A stretch of 64,000 nucleotides of DNA from Emiliania huxleyi CCMP1516 (lineage: Eukaryota > Haptophyta > Isochrysidales > Noelaerhabdaceae), in the NCBI RefSeq assembly GCF_000372725.1, contig NW_005201286.1, positions 9,941 to 73,940 of the forward strand, read 5' to 3'. Position 1 is the stretch's first letter. Each line of letters begins with the position of its first letter. The notes under the pieces were generated by a model that saw only the letters and a list, made by a program, of their open reading frames with translations, ran no database searches and was not told where the DNA came from. Of this stretch, positions 21,601 to 32,591 are shown piece after piece. The translations under genes were made by a program, and so were the position numbers.

Positions 21601-21944
21601 GGACTCGGTGAGCCCACCACAGAGCGGCGGGCCTGGGTCGGAGAGGTTCGCCTCGGCGCCTTCGCGCATCGCCTCCACCCACGGCGCGAACGTGCCGCGC
21701 AGGACGATGGCGCCGTCCTAATAGCAGCGGCGAGGACATTGGAGCCGGTCACGCCAGGTGACAGTGCGGCTGTGCCACTCTCCTGATTGAAGCGCGAAAT
21801 GTCGGCATCGGTGAGCACGGAGGCGTCGACGCTGGGCAGCGAGGCGGACGCGGCGCTGGACGTCGGCAGCGTGCCGGGTGTTGGTAAAGGAGCGGTCGAG
21901 AACAGGCGCCGCCCGGCGCTAGGACGGCGTCGCAGGCACTGCAT
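18601..21944 (-). CDS. Phytanoyl-CoA dioxygenase (PhyH) family 2-oxoglutarate/Fe(II) oxygenase, many exons
   Basis: At least twelve exons on the minus strand. The ATG at 21944 opens an arginine-rich leader (MQCLRRRPSAGRRLFSTA) suited to organelle import. Ordered pieces are LTDADISRFNQ, DGAIVLRGTFAPWVEAMREG, PLCDEHAAAAGTGGRF, FHDDQFLWHRHAIFADFVLR, AMGSRTAQ, AHILYDQLFVKEPGTAA, PTPWHNDTSYWHLRGKQ (Fe ligands H and D), VCSVWLALDE, GSHTWGLTHRITNFSG, VDSRNVYHGAEGYPPVPDID, APGDVLLFYSAMMHGAPG (distal His), RRRRGYATRWCGDDILF and GFDCGLAAGEHIGCSLHPDV. Exons fixed by phase are 20862-20809, 20305-20276, 19509-19405, 19232-19181, 18966-18918, 18841-18781 and 18690-18601. The substrate is unknown. The first exon junctions and the last few residues are approximate. 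Confidence 0.8.
19588..19815 (-). repeat. gaagtgtctc(a/g) minisatellite in a dioxygenase intron
   Basis: About twenty units of 11 bp (ggaagtgtctc / agaagtgtctc) fill most of the intron at 19510-19825. The two unit variants alternate irregularly. Confidence 0.9.
20284..20433 (-). repeat. 28-bp exon-start duplication around a gatctgggga minisatellite
   Basis: A 28-bp sequence covering the splice acceptor and the first codons of the VCSVWLAL exon occurs twice without mismatch (20284-20311 and 20406-20433). Between the copies are about nine 10-bp units of gatctgggga or gatatgggga. The lower-coordinate copy is the real exon start. The other copy is now intronic. Confidence 0.9.
20825..20940 (-). 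repeat. 38-bp duplication that bounds a 77-nt GC-AG intron
   Basis: The exon start coding APTPWHNDTSYW is present twice, near 20825-20862 and 20902-20939, with about four mismatches. The spacing is 77 nt, exactly the length of the inferred intron (20863-20939, GC donor, TGCAG acceptor). The outer copy has lost the tryptophan and tyrosine codons and is spliced out. Confidence 0.85.
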
Positions 21945-22364
21945 TGGACAAGTGTCGTGTTGGGCCGGCGATGGGTAGGTTCAACATCTTTGGGGGCAGG
22001 TGGCTACGCGGGTAGTGGCCGTGACGCGCGATACACGACATGTACATGTGGTTCCACCACCCCTCAAGGCCTAGCCTCTGATCGCCACCGTTCCCAGGCT
22101 GCCTAATGGGATGGAAAGGAAGGAAGGCTGGGCGAGCGTATAGAAGCGTGCTCGACCTCGTCGTGGCAACCTGCAAGGCAGCGCTGGCAGGCGCGATGAG
22201 CGTCGTGCCACCTGACCCGAGACGAGTCGCAGGCGTCGTACCGAGCGTGTCGAGACCGTGTACTGATGTGATCTGCACGGGCGAGTCACGTCGGCGTCAA
22301 CAACTGCACTCCAAGTGCTCCAAGTGCGAGTCCTCGTCGACAACAAACCCTGCAGTGGTCGGCA

Positions 22365-22616
22365 TCAGCGCGCCGGGCGCCGCAGCAGCTCGACGAGGTC
22401 CAGGAGGACCTCCTTGTGCCGCGTCTGGTGGCCCGCCGCGCCGTCGTTCTGCGCCACGTCGCCAAGGGCGTCAAAGGGCAGATCGTGCTGGCTGTAGATG
22501 CCGTCCGCCATAACGATCGTCATCATCGACAGGTGCAATCCGAAGCGGCGCTGCAGCGCGAAGCGCAGCACGTACGAGGGCAGACGGAAGTGCGCGCGGG
22601 TCGGGATGGGTTTTGA
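22365..22616 (-). CDS. Possible exon of an unrecognised gene
   Basis: The minus-strand frame reads RAHFRLPSYVLRFALQRRFG, LHLSMMTIVMADGIYSQHDL and DALGDVAQNDGAAGHQTRHK, ending LVELLRRPAR and a stop. The varied composition looks more protein-like than its surroundings. No family comes to mind. Its 5' side abuts the kelch gene start on the other strand, so it would be a terminal exon or a small gene starting near 22538. The evidence is composition only. Confidence 0.3.
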   Translation of the reverse strand, partial: SKPIPTRAHFRLPSYVLRFALQRRFGLHLSMMTIVMADGIYSQHDLPFDALGDVAQNDGAAGHQTRHKEVLLDLVELLRRPAR

Positions 22617-22664
22617 TTTTTTTCCAAGGTTCGTCACACTCCCCCCCGAGACCGCCGCGTGCCG

Positions 22665-23824
22665 ATGGCCTCCCACCGCATCGGCGCCCGCGTCTCGAGC
22701 CTCTCGCCAGCGCAGCTGTGCGCCATCATCGAGGCGCAGGCGGGCGCGAGCGACGCCGCGCTGCGCGTGGCGGAGGAGCACGCCGCTCGGCTCGTGGAGC
22801 AGCCCGAGTGGGTGCTCTCCGAGGTCCTCCTCTCGCCGGACCTCGCCCCGCACGTCCTCGCCCAGCTGCCGATCAAGGCGCACGCCGCCAAGGGGACGTG
22901 CCGCGCGTGGCGCCGCGGCTGGAAGGAGACGCTGAAGAAGCGCGAGAGGCCGCGCCTGCTCGTGATCGGCGGCGAAGACCGCGAGGGCGAGTTCCTCAGC
23001 TCGATGGAGCGGTACGACCCGTCCACAAACGAATGGGAGGAGGAGGCTGTGGCGCCGATGCCAACGACACGCAGGTGTGTCCGCACGGCGGTGCTCGATG
23101 GCAAGCTCTACGCGGCGGGCGGCCGTGGGGCTGACGGCGCAACTTCCAACCTGGTGGAGCGGTACGACCTTGCTGCGAACGCGTGGGATGCGGTGGCGCC
23201 GATGGTGACAGCACGGGATGCTCACGGCATGGCGGTGCTCAACGGCATGCTGTACGGCGTTGGCGGGTATGCTATTGACGACGTCCTCAGCTCGACGGAG
23301 CGGTACGACCCTCTGTTGGATCGATGGGAGGCAGTGGCGCCGTTGAGGACGGCTCGGGGTTGTCCGGCTGTGGCGGTGATCGACGGCAAGCTGTATGCGG
23401 TGGGCGGACAGGCTGACGACTTTGCCCTCCTGCGCTCGGTGGAACGGTACGACCCCGCTACGGACGCGTGGGTCGCAGTGTCGCCGATGAGGACGGCGCG
23501 ATGAGTCCGGCCGTGGCGGTGCTCGACGGCAAGCTGTACGCCGTGGGCGGGCTTGGCGATGGAGGCGCTCTCCTCTCGGTCGAGCGGTACGATCCGGCGG
23601 CAGACGAGTGGAGGGTGGTGGCTTCGATGGCCACGGCTACGCAATCTCCGGGCGCGGCGGTGTTGGATGGCAAGCTGTATGCTGCGGGTGGGCGCAACGA
23701 CGGTGGCGGTGCCGTCCTCAGCTCGGTCGCGCGGTACGACCCGGCGAGGAATTCGTGGGAGGGGGTGGCGCCGATGGCGACGCCAGTGGCCTGTCCTCTC
23801 GCTGTCTTTATCCCGTCAGTCTAG
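22665..23824 (+). CDS. F-box-like kelch-repeat protein with one frame break
   Basis: The first ATG is at 22665 (MASHRIGARVSSLSPAQL). An F-box-like stretch follows (LLSPDLAPHVLAQLPIKAHA, then AAKGTCRAWRRGWKE), similar to that in the ARM protein at 30.3 kb. Six kelch blades come next, each with GKLYAxGG, the xxVERYD motif and W-x-AVAPM, for example VLDGKLYAAGGRG, VERYDPATDAWVAV and VARYDPARNSWEGV, ending at 23824. The reading frame shifts by one base at about 23500, inside the blade boundary MRTAR/MSPAVAVLDG, so the gene is either recently broken or carries a sequencing indel. A six-bladed propeller with an F-box would act as a substrate adaptor of an SCF-type ligase. Confidence 0.8.
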
Positions 23825-25758
23825 GCGTGGGTAGCGGGTCAGCTTGAGCAGGTGAGCGCCGAGGGGAGGGCGGGCTGCGAGATGCTGTGTGTGCCCTCCC
23901 CCCACGGCGGCTGCTGTGTGCCGCCGTGCCGAGCGCGAGGGTCGCCGACGGCGCGTGCGCCTCGCTCGACACCATCCTCACTGCATGACACATCTCTCGT
24001 GGACCTTTCTTCTCCGTGGACCTAAATTTAGTTCACTAACCTCTTCGTCCTTCCACCTTCGCGCATCACGGTTCGAATTCGAGCACGCCCCTCGTCCACG
24101 GCCGGCGGCCGGCGCGGCGAGGTTTGGGCTGAACCCGGGGTTTGGGCTGCGTTCGTTCGCGTTCGAGTCACGAAAATTCGCGTGAACTCGAAGGGCTGCG
24201 GCCCGTCCCCTCAGCCCTCTCATACGACATACCCTCACTCCCCTCCCTCTCTCTACACTCGTGTGAGTGAGGGAGACATACTCTACACTCGTCCCTGGCG
24301 ATACCCAAGAGGAACTGGCAGAGAATACAAGAAGAATTTAGACAAAACAACTCTCTCTCACAGCAGACAGGCTCGACACAGGTAGGTAGGTAGGTAGGAA
24401 GGTGAAGAACAGTCAGGCTCGGACTGGACACCAACGCGGTATGGGTGGACGCAAGACAGATGATGACGACACGCACGAGCGACACACAGACACAAACAAG
24501 CTCACAAGACACACAGCCAGCTGGCTGCCACACACCCTGAGTTGGCGTACACATAACTCAGGGCCACATTCCTCCTGTCGCCCCCCCCAGCACTCCAAGG
24601 TGCCAAGAGAAACAAACAAGGGCACAACATCACAACAGACGACAGGAGGTAATATGCGAGGCTAGAGCAGGCTTGCTCCACCTCTAGCAATCTCGCCGCC
24701 CGGCGAGGCACGGACGAGACCGTGTGTGGGGTTAGTGAGGTGTCTATGGTCGCCCTCCTCACGGGCTGGCCGCCAGCGGCCAGCCCTATCTCGCACTCAC
24801 TGGCGGTGACAATTCAATGTGTGAGTGTTAGCGAACAGAGGCACGTGTGCTAATTCTAGGCCGCACGTCGTGGCACTATGACGAAGGTAGACGTGCGGCT
24901 GCAGCGCGCCCGCCGCAGGCTCGGCGGTGCGCGCGTGTTAGCGATAAAGTTGCGGGTAGAGCCGTTCCCGACTTGTCGAATGCGAGGCCTCTGCGACGAG
25001 TGCCAGTCGCGCTGCGGAGCCACGCTCTTCGAGCCGCCTCCCGTCGGCACTACCCTCGAGTGCGTGTCGCTTTGGTTGGCGACACCCACTCGTCGAGGGC
25101 AGTCCGGCCGACGGGAGCCTGTCGCGCGCCGGCGACGAATGCGGCGGGGTGGGTGTGGGTACAAAGCGCCGCTTCGACGAAGCGAGGTTGGCAGGCGCCC
25201 CTCACGAGTCCGTTCAGACATGCCACACGCCCCTCGCAAGCGAGGTTAGTAGGCGCCCCTGGCGAGACCCGCAAGAGATGCCACACCACCCTCGTACCTA
25301 TACTCCACCAATGAGAAGGTGAAAAGATCTTATCAGCTAGGCGGGCAGGGCAGGCGGGCAGGCGGGCGGGGTCAGCGAAGAGGGCCCTCGGGTTACGCCT
25401 CGCCCGGCACCCTCCGAGGGGGGAAGGGGAAAGAGGGGGGCCCTCGGGGTGCGCCTCTCCCGGCCCCCTCCGAGGGGGGAAGGGAACTATTCTCTGTCCA
25501 TCTACAGCGTGGGTGGTGGTACACTGCGTCGAGACAGCTCCGCCTCGCGCCCTGCCTTCCTGGAATACTTGCCAATACCCGACGCGGAATACAATACGTA
25601 ATTAATTAATGAATTAACTAATTAGGTTAGGACGTGGAATACAGCACTCGAGCGACACAGGTGCGAACTGGCGCGTATACAAGAAGAAATCGACGACTGA
25701 CGGCGAACAACTCGCTACGCTCTCGCTCTCGAGCTGCGGTGGCCCCGCCGGCGCCGGG
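23825..25758. other. Intergenic stretch with short repeats
   Basis: No gene is supported. It holds a (ggta)n run at about 24377-24398. Two tandem copies of a unit of about 55 bp contain aggcgcccctcacgag and aggcgcccctggcgag (25185-25290). Two more copies of a GC-rich unit (ccctccgaggggggaag, 25408-25482) follow. An A/T-rich taattaattaatgaattaac lies at 25601-25620, just before the ankyrin gene. Confidence 0.5.
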
Positions 25759-28560
25759 ATGGACGCGGGCGAGGCCGGCGAGAGCGCGATGGCGGCCGCC
25801 GCCGCCACTGGACAAGCGGAGGAGGTCGACGCGCCTCCTGCGTGCGGCGTGAAGAGGGACCGCCCTTCAGCGGTCCGCCCCTCTGATGCGGACAGCCCGG
25901 GAAGGTCCTCCCCGCTGATGCGCGCCTCCGAGGAGGGCGACGCGCGCACGGCCACCAAGCTCCTTGAGAGCGGCGCGGTGGCCGATGCCAAGGATGCCGA
26001 TGGCTACACTGCGCTGACACGTGCCGCCGAGAAGGGCGACTTGGCGGAGGTGGAGGCGCTGCTGGACAGCGGGGTGGACCACCGAGCCGCTCTCAAGGCA
26101 CTGCTGCGCGCCGTGAAGCACGGCTCCACGCCAGTGGTCGCCAAATCACGGCTCCACGCCAGTGGTCGCCAAACTGCTCAATCACGGCGCGGACATCAAC
26201 GCTGAGGACCTCTATGGCCACAGCGCGGGAGAGTACGGCCAGAGCGCGCTCTGCCTCGTTGTGGAGAGAGGTGTCCTCGACGAGCTCGCGCGGAGCCTTC
26301 TCGACCATCTGCGGAGGCCCGGCGACGGGGCGCGACTGGCCGCGCCCGGCCCGCTCCCGTCCCACCCCTCCTCACCTTTCCTCACGCCGTTCCCTGCCCG
26401 CCAGCCCGAGGCGCAAGCCAAGGAGCCCGAGGCGCGGGTCAGGGAGCCCGAGGCGGGCGGCGAGGAGATGGAGGTGGACGAGATCGAGCCGACTGGGGCG
26501 GAGACGGCCGCTGCGGTGGCGGCGAGCGGGGGGATTGGCAGCTCGGCCGCGGCGCCCGACTCCGGCACGGGCGCCGCCTCGAGCACGGGTGCGGGGACGT
26601 CAGCCGACGGGGCGGCGCCCCTGGCGGGTCCGCCGCCGCTGCGGCGGCCGCCATGGGTACGGGAGAGAGTGAACGGGTTCTCCTGTTTCTTCTCGTTCAG
26701 CGCGCCGGACGATGTTGAGGACGGCATGTTCGACGACTACTACGAGCCCGTGGACTCCGGCAGAGGCCGCCCTCCGCTCGTGCACGCCTTGACCGAGTCC
26801 ATCGGCCCCTGCGCTCACTACGACGAGGACGATCTGATGTGCGAGTTGTACACCGTCGACAGCGTGGTGTGGGTGACGTCGATCGTGCTGTCGGAGAGCC
26901 CCGAGGGCGCCACCCACATCGCGACCGTCGCGAAGCAGCCGAGCTTCCTCGCGAGCGTGGCGGAGAAGCTCGAGGTGGACTCTGCTGGGCTCCACTTTGT
27001 CGAGCAGCCCTCCACGGCGGGCCCGGTGCGCGTCGACGCGCCATCGCCGCCGCCTCTGCAGCGGCTGCTCCGCGGTCAGAGGAGCGAGGTCGAGATCCTG
27101 GACGCGACCTTCGACTACTTCGACCTCGGCGATATCTACCTGCCAGAGCAGCGAGCGGCGTGGAGGGCTTCCGGGGAGATGAGGCTGGCGGCGGCAGAAA
27201 GGCTGGCGATATGCGAGCAGATGAGAACCTAGGAGAGGTCGGGCACGGTGTCCGAGGAGAAGTTCCGCGCGTTCGCCGAGAGAGAGAGGGCGCGGGGCTC
27301 CGGCGGGAGGCGACCGCGTGCGTGCAAGATCCGCCTCCAGGACGGCAGCGAGTTTTCCCCGACCGGCCGGGTGACGCAGCTCCGGCCGGTCGGCGCGGGG
27401 AAGGGCGCGCCCTACCAGGTGCTGCTCGACGACGGCCGGTACGTGTACCCGCGGGAGGACGACGAAGAGTACATCAAGAATGCTGCCGGGCCGCCGGGCC
27501 GCCGACCGGTGCTTCACGGCGGGGTATCAAGCAGGCCTCGGCGGGCGGGCGGTGCTCACGGCGGAGGAGGTGGAGGCGCTGCTCTCGGACGATGGCCTGG
27601 ACCTGTTGCGCGACGTCTACGAGACGTTCTACGACTCGGAGACCCGGAGCCGGAACCATCTACTCGGAGGAGTCGCCACCTTGCTCCGAGGTTTTGTGGT
27701 TCGCTGCCGGGCGGCGGTCCTCCTCCCCGGGGAGCCGCTGTACGCGCCAGCGCGCATCGTCGGTGTCCACAAGTCGGAGGCGCGGCTCGATCTGAAGATG
27801 GACATCGACGGCAAGGCGCGGCTCGAGCGTGACGTGCCGCTGTGGCGCCTCTCCAACGCGATCGCGAGCCTCCTGCCGGGCACATCCATTACCCGAGAGT
27901 GCGTGCCGTCGCGTTGGCGCTCTCCTGCGGCGAGGGTGCGGAGCGGCTCGATCGGCTCGTCGTGGGGAGGGCGAGCGCGCGATTGGGCGTCGCCGCCATC
28001 GACAAGTGGCGCGAGCTGCTGATGCGCGCGGGCGTGTGCGAGGACGAGCCCGCCGCGGGCGACACCAGGCTGGTGACTGTCGGTGAGTACTCGCACCACG
28101 CCATCCTCTACTCGCGCTTGCACGGCGCGCACGAGGCGCTGGTGGACTTTCTGATCGAGATCACCGACCCCGGGATGGATACTGCGGAGGTGTGGCAGCG
28201 CGGGCACGTGGAGCGGTACGACGAGTGGCCCCTCGACCGGCGCGACGTGGCGGTGGAGTGGCTGGAGTGGCTGCTCCGGCCGGACGAGCGGCGGGCTGGC
28301 TTCCCCGCTCTGTGCGGGTTTATCGCGCACGAGAATGGCCTGTCGCGCGAGGAGCACATTGCCCGCGACGACGCCGGTCGCTACAGCCTGGTGAGGGCGG
28401 CGGACGACGCGCTGAGCGGGTATGTGCACGAGCTCGTGTCAGACGGTAAGATGGAGAGTTTGCCGGGCATGGACTCCCCCGGCTGCGCCATCTGCCCGCG
28501 CGCGGTGCGGAGCTGCGCAAGGTGGGCGCAGCTGCAGCCGTGCCGAAACTGGTTGGTGGA
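25759..28560 (+). pseudogene. Large ankyrin-repeat gene with several frame breaks
   Basis: The ATG at 25759 (MDAGEAGESAMAAAAATGQA) is followed by ankyrin units (SSPLMRASEEGDARTATKLL, GYTALTRAAEKGDLAEVEAL, TPVVAKLLNHGADINAEDLY). A low-complexity alanine/proline region comes next, then a long well-composed region of unknown family (VNGFSCFFSFSAPDDVEDGM; LDATFDYFDLGDIYLPEQRA; RYVYPREDDEEYIKNA; TRSRNHLLGGVATLLRGFVV; AHEALVDFLIEITDPGMDTA) ending near CAICPRAVRSC. Four breaks are seen: a 28-bp tandem duplication at 26119-26174, an in-frame TAG at 27230-27232, and frame shifts near 27480 and 27890. Protein-like composition on both sides of each break suggests a recent loss or assembly errors. Confidence 0.6.
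26119..26174 (+). repeat. 28-bp tandem duplication inside an ankyrin exon
   Basis: cacggctccacgccagtggt plus eight more bases is repeated directly (26119-26146 and 26147-26174) with one mismatch. 28 is not a multiple of three, so the frame shifts. No GT/GC-AG window of 28 nt can remove it. Confidence 0.9.
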
Positions 28561-29605
28561 CCTAGATACGCAACGCCCTCGCCGCCTCCCTCGCCGCCTC
28601 CCTCGCCGCCTCCCTCGCCTCCTCCTCCCTCGCTTCCTCCTCCCTCGCCGCCTCCCTCGCCGCCTCCCACGCCCCCTCCAGTCTCGGCGTCGCACTCCTC
28701 GACGACCTCAAGCTGCGCGCGCGCTCTGCAGTGCGCGCCGCGTCAGCGCCCGACGCCCGCGCCGGCCTCGCGGGCCATGGCGGCGGGGGAGGCCTCGAGT
28801 CGGTGCGTTGGGAGGTGTGCCCCTCGCTGGAGGGGGCGGGGTGGCAGGCGGCCGCCGCGTCCTCGCTCGCCCGAGCGCGGGGGGAGGGGGGGGGGGCTCG
28901 GCGGGCGGGGATCGCCCCGCGGCCGCGCGAGGGCGGGCGGGCGGGCCGAGGGGGAGGAGGGGAGGGAGGAGGGGAGGGAGGAGGGGAGGGAGGGGAGGGG
29001 AGGACCCAGGACGAGGGGCGGCATGTGCTCCACCGTTCTCGGACGTGAGGAGGGTATACGTCTCAATAGATTATTTACAAAAAATAGCAAAAACAATTTC
29101 GTGGCATCCATACAGTAGACAGCCGCCGCTGTCGTGTCGGCAGGAACAGCGGAGTGGAGAGCGTGTGGGGAGTGCGCGCCACCGCCGGGGTGCGCGTGCG
29201 GTCTCGTCTCGACACTGTCGTTACGACACACTCTCGCTCCCTTCCCCCACGGTGGCGTCGGTGCAACGATCGTACCCACGTTGCCACGTATACACGCCAA
29301 TGCTCTCATCTCCGCCCTCGGCCCTCGCGCAGGCAGTAGCAGCGTGGCCATAATGCGCCAACCAACTCTCCGGGCCCCGGGCGCGCCGCGAGCTCACCTC
29401 GTGGGTCCTCGGGCCCCACACCGGCCGGCCTCACCTGAGACGCAAGACCGACTAGAAGGCCCACCTCCGCCTCTTTCTTTCTTACCCAAGTACAGGTTAA
29501 GGTAAAATGAACCGCTTCTCCACCCGCACACGAGGTGTCGGGTGTATAACGTATAACTATAAGTGGACTGTGGAGTCAAGAGGATGCGGTGATCTCCTCT
29601 GCTAG
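28561..29605. other. Proline/serine-coding and purine-rich tracts
   Basis: 28575-28680 is a ctcgccgcctcc repeat that can read as SPPP units. 28860-29010 is G-rich (ggaggggagggagg repeats). I see no convincing gene across the rest, though a tail of the ankyrin gene could extend into the first 150 bases. Confidence 0.4.
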
Positions 29606-29772
29606 CTACCCCTGCACCCATGCCTCGACCTTCTTGGGCAGCAGCTGGTCCGACAGGTACTCTCCGTGGCCTAGGCAGCTGTCCTCGCCCTTGCCCCAGG
29701 TCAAGAAGGCGCCGTCGGCCGAGATGGCGAGGCTATGGTACGCTCCAGCAGACACAACGACCACGCGCTGGC
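29606..29772 (-). CDS. RCC1-repeat terminal exon
   Basis: The minus-strand exon begins after a GAGCAG acceptor and reads VVVVSAGAYHSLAISADGAF, LTWGKGEDSCLGHGEY and LLPKKVEAWVQG before a stop. The pattern SAGxxHSLAxxxDGxxxTWGxGxxxxLGHG is the RCC1 blade signature. Upstream exons are not recognised in 29773-30330, which holds GC-rich repeats, so the gene is either truncated or has a very long intron. RCC1-like proteins act as propeller scaffolds or exchange factors. Confidence 0.65.
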
Positions 29773-30217
29773 CTGCTCCCCTCCCCCCCTCGGGAGGGCC
29801 GAACTGAGGCGCCCGAGGGGACCCCGCAATTCCCTTCCCCCCTCGGAGGGCCGGACTGAGGCGTCGAGGGCCCCACTCTTTCCTTCGCATAGCGGCCACT
29901 CTTCGGATCGCTGGTCGAGCGACCCGGGGGATGCCCCGCGCGCCTGACCCAGCACCCAGGCGCGGAAACGAATCTGCGAGGAGGCGTGGCCGCTCATGCG
30001 GCCCGATGGGGAGGAGGGGAAGACGTAGGGCGTGCTTGCGCGCCTTTCCGAGGCCCCTCCAACCCACCCGCGCTAGGTCTCGGGTTTGACGCATGGGGTC
30101 ACTCCCGCGAAACTCGGGAACTAGCCGGGGCAGTCGGAGAAGTGGCAACTCCGTGCACTGACGGTCGGCCGTCAGAAAACACGCCTCCGTGGCTCGGGTT
30201 ACACCAATCCTCGCTAC

Positions 30218-30252
30218 CCAACGCGGCCAAAGGATATCCACCTCGAGAACCT
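30218..30252 (+). promoter_or_regulatory. Element shared with the kinase gene's upstream region
   Basis: ctacccaacgcggccaaagg, then atatccacctcgaga, matches 35401-35435 almost base for base. Each copy lies about 60-120 bp upstream of a chosen ATG (30338 and 35497). It could be a 5' UTR or core-promoter module, or part of a mobile repeat. Confidence 0.6.
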
Positions 30253-30337
30253 CGAGAGGACCGCTCGCAAGAGACCATTGGGTTTGTACTATTAACAACG
30301 AAGGCGCTCTCAAAAAAATCGCGCCGCGCCGCCGCGA

Positions 30338-31673
30338 ATGCTCGCCTCCGCCCGCTACGAGCTGCGGCTCGCCGTTCTTCCGCCCGATGCCCTGATCGCG
30401 ATCACCGCCGGCGCGATGCGGGACAGCCCCGCTGCAAACAGGAGGGCCGAGGCGCTCCTCGCCCACCACAGCCCTCCGCCCGCCGTCGCGACCGACGTCC
30501 TCGCAGACCCGGACCTTGCGCCGTGCGTGCTCGAGAGGACGGGCCTGCGCCACGCGGCCGTGTGCAAGCGGTGGTCCCTGATCTGCGCGCCGCGCGGTGC
30601 CTTCGCGCGGCTGGTGGAGACCGCTGGCGATGCCTCCACCAAGCGGCTGTCGGGAGAGGAGGCCGGCAGCAGGCGGGTGGACGCGCTCATCGGTCTCTTG
30701 CAGGTTGGAGACGAGGACGAGAAGGCGGACGTCGCGGCAACGCTCCAGGAGCTTGCCCGGGACGGCGATGAGAGCCGGGTGGCGATTGCGGCAGCCGGCG
30801 GCCTCGAGGTGCTAGTGTCGTTGGCTCGCGACGGGAATGAGGCGCAGAAGGAGCGTGCGGCGGCGGCGCTGTGGAACCTCTCTGCCGACCACGACAACAG
30901 CGTGGCGATCGCTGCGGCCGGCGGGGTCGAGGCCCTCGTCGCGCTGGCTCGCGACGGGAATGAGGGAGAAGGAGAAAGCGGCGGGGGCGCTGTGGAACCT
31001 CTCTGTCAACGCCGACAACAGAGTCGCGATAGCCGCGGCCGGGGGCATCGAGGTCCTCGTGTCACTGGCTCGGGACGGGAATCAGGGGCAGAAGGAGCGT
31101 GCGGCGGCGGCGCTGTGGAACCTCGCTTACAACGACGACAACAGAGTGGCGATAGCCGCGGCCGGCGGGATCGAGGTGCTCGTGTCACTGGCTAGCGACG
31201 GGAATGAGGTGCAGAAGGAGCTGGCCGCGGGGGCGCTCAGCAACATGATTGAGGTAGCGTCTGGCACGCACGAGGGCGTCGTGGAGGCTGGCGGTGTGGC
31301 GGTCCTCTCCTCTCTCACGCAGGAGGCAGGCGCCCCGGGCGACTGCAAGCTCGCTGCTGCCATGGCACTTGTGTACCTGGCCGGCAGCTGTCCCGACCTC
31401 GCGGCTGACGACACTTGCCTCTCGCTGCTCCTCTCGCGGCTGGATCAGCCCGAGGAAGATGGCTGGCGCAGAGACAGCATCGTCGCCCTCCTCGCCCTCG
31501 CAACCTCCTCGTCTGCGTGCGCTGAGCAGTGGCACCGGGTCGGCGGCGTGGCGGCGCTGCAGGCGCTGGCGCGAGAGACGGCGGAGGAGGGGGTGGAGAG
31601 GCAGGCGGAGAGGTGCGACGAGGCGCTAGTCAGCCTCGGCGTGAGGAGGGTGCGCAGGCGGACGGCCGCGTGA
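30338..31673 (+). CDS. F-box-like armadillo-repeat protein with one frame break
   Basis: The ATG at 30338 starts MLASARYELRLAVLPPDALI. An F-box-like segment (VLADPDLAPCVLERTGLRHA, AVCKRWSLIC) precedes at least four armadillo repeats of the form NRVAIAAAGGIEVLVSLARD with GNxxQKERAAAALWNLS. The repeats are nearly identical to each other, so the array expanded recently. The frame shifts at about 30965 (GNEG/REKEKAAGALWNLS). The second half ends at 31673 with a diverged repeat region (GVVEAGGVAVLSSLTQEAGA, CLSLLLSRLD). The likely role is a substrate adaptor or scaffold. The break may be real or a sequencing indel. Confidence 0.75.
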
Positions 31674-31945
31674 GCGCCCCAACGGAGCCGCGCGAGAGAT
31701 TCATTTGAGAGATCGAGTCTTTCGTTTTCCTAGAATTCTTTTTTGCAAGGCATCCCACTTGTATTGGTGCCGCCGGCCTAGTCGTGCAATTCACGTTTAC
31801 GACTACTAAAAATGCTTCCCGGTGCGAAAAAAAACTCGGAGGCACACCACCGAAAAGGGCTCGGCGAGATCTATCGATTGGCACTATTTCCGAAAAATCG
31901 ACTGGATTTTCCTCCCCCGCCTTCGACTGTGTGCACCGCCTTCGA
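31674..31945. other. Gene-free spacer
   Basis: About 270 bases of lower GC between the convergent ARM and methyltransferase genes. No feature is seen. Confidence 0.4.
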
Positions 31946-32550
31946 CTAGTGACTGTCGGTGACAAGTGCGTCCAGACGAAGGCCAGCAGAGCCCACGGCG
32001 CCCAGTGCGGCACCATCAACGCGAACCCGCCGTACACCATCATCTCGCCCGCGTAAGTGGGATGCCTCACGAGCGCAAACGGCCCGTCGGTGACGAGGCC
32101 GCGCTTGTGGCGCAGGGTCACGTGCTTGTAGAGGTCGGCGACCACCATCAGCACGACGCCGACAGCGTAGACAATCATCGCGGCGCAGCACCGCAGGTGC
32201 GACGGCTCGGGCGCGATGCCCGATATCAAGAGGCACGCCGCGATCCAGTAGGGACCGAGCACGAACAGGAAGCTCATGAGCTGGCTGAGCACCGTTGTCC
32301 TCACCTCCCACTATGCAGTGCTTGAGCAGCCAGATCAGGCCGTAGCTCCCGTGTGCGGCCGCGTAAAAGCAAGCGCTGGCGCTGTAGTTGTCAAAGTACC
32401 ACATGAGGCCGAGCACAAACGGAAGCGTACCTGCAGGTTGATGATCACGTACCACGGCACGCAGTGAGGGCCGGGCGGGAAATCCACGCCGATGAGCTGA
32501 TTGAGTGCCGCTTGCGCGCGCGGGACTGCGTTGGCCTGGTACTTTGGCAA
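31946..32550 (-). CDS. Isoprenylcysteine-methyltransferase-like (ICMT/PEMT family) membrane protein, partial
   Basis: Minus-strand pieces in order are HCVPWYVIINLQ, TLPFVLGLMWYFDNYSASAC, HGSYGLIWLLKHCIVGG, then after an intron QLMSFLFVLGPYWIAACLLI, VYAVGVVLMVVADLYKHVTL and GLVTDGPFALVRHPTYAGEM followed by MVYGGFALMVPHWAPWALLA. The block GLVTDGPF-LVRHPxYxGEM is the SAM-binding signature of the ICMT/phospholipid methyltransferase family, and several membrane helices are present. The frame changes at NLQ/TLPF (about 32430) without a clean intron, and the 3' end past FVW is not found. Probably a real but incompletely resolved gene. Confidence 0.65.
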
Positions 32551-32591
32551 ATTACGGCAGTGAAGGATGCGTTGCTCAGCCGGCCAGATTC

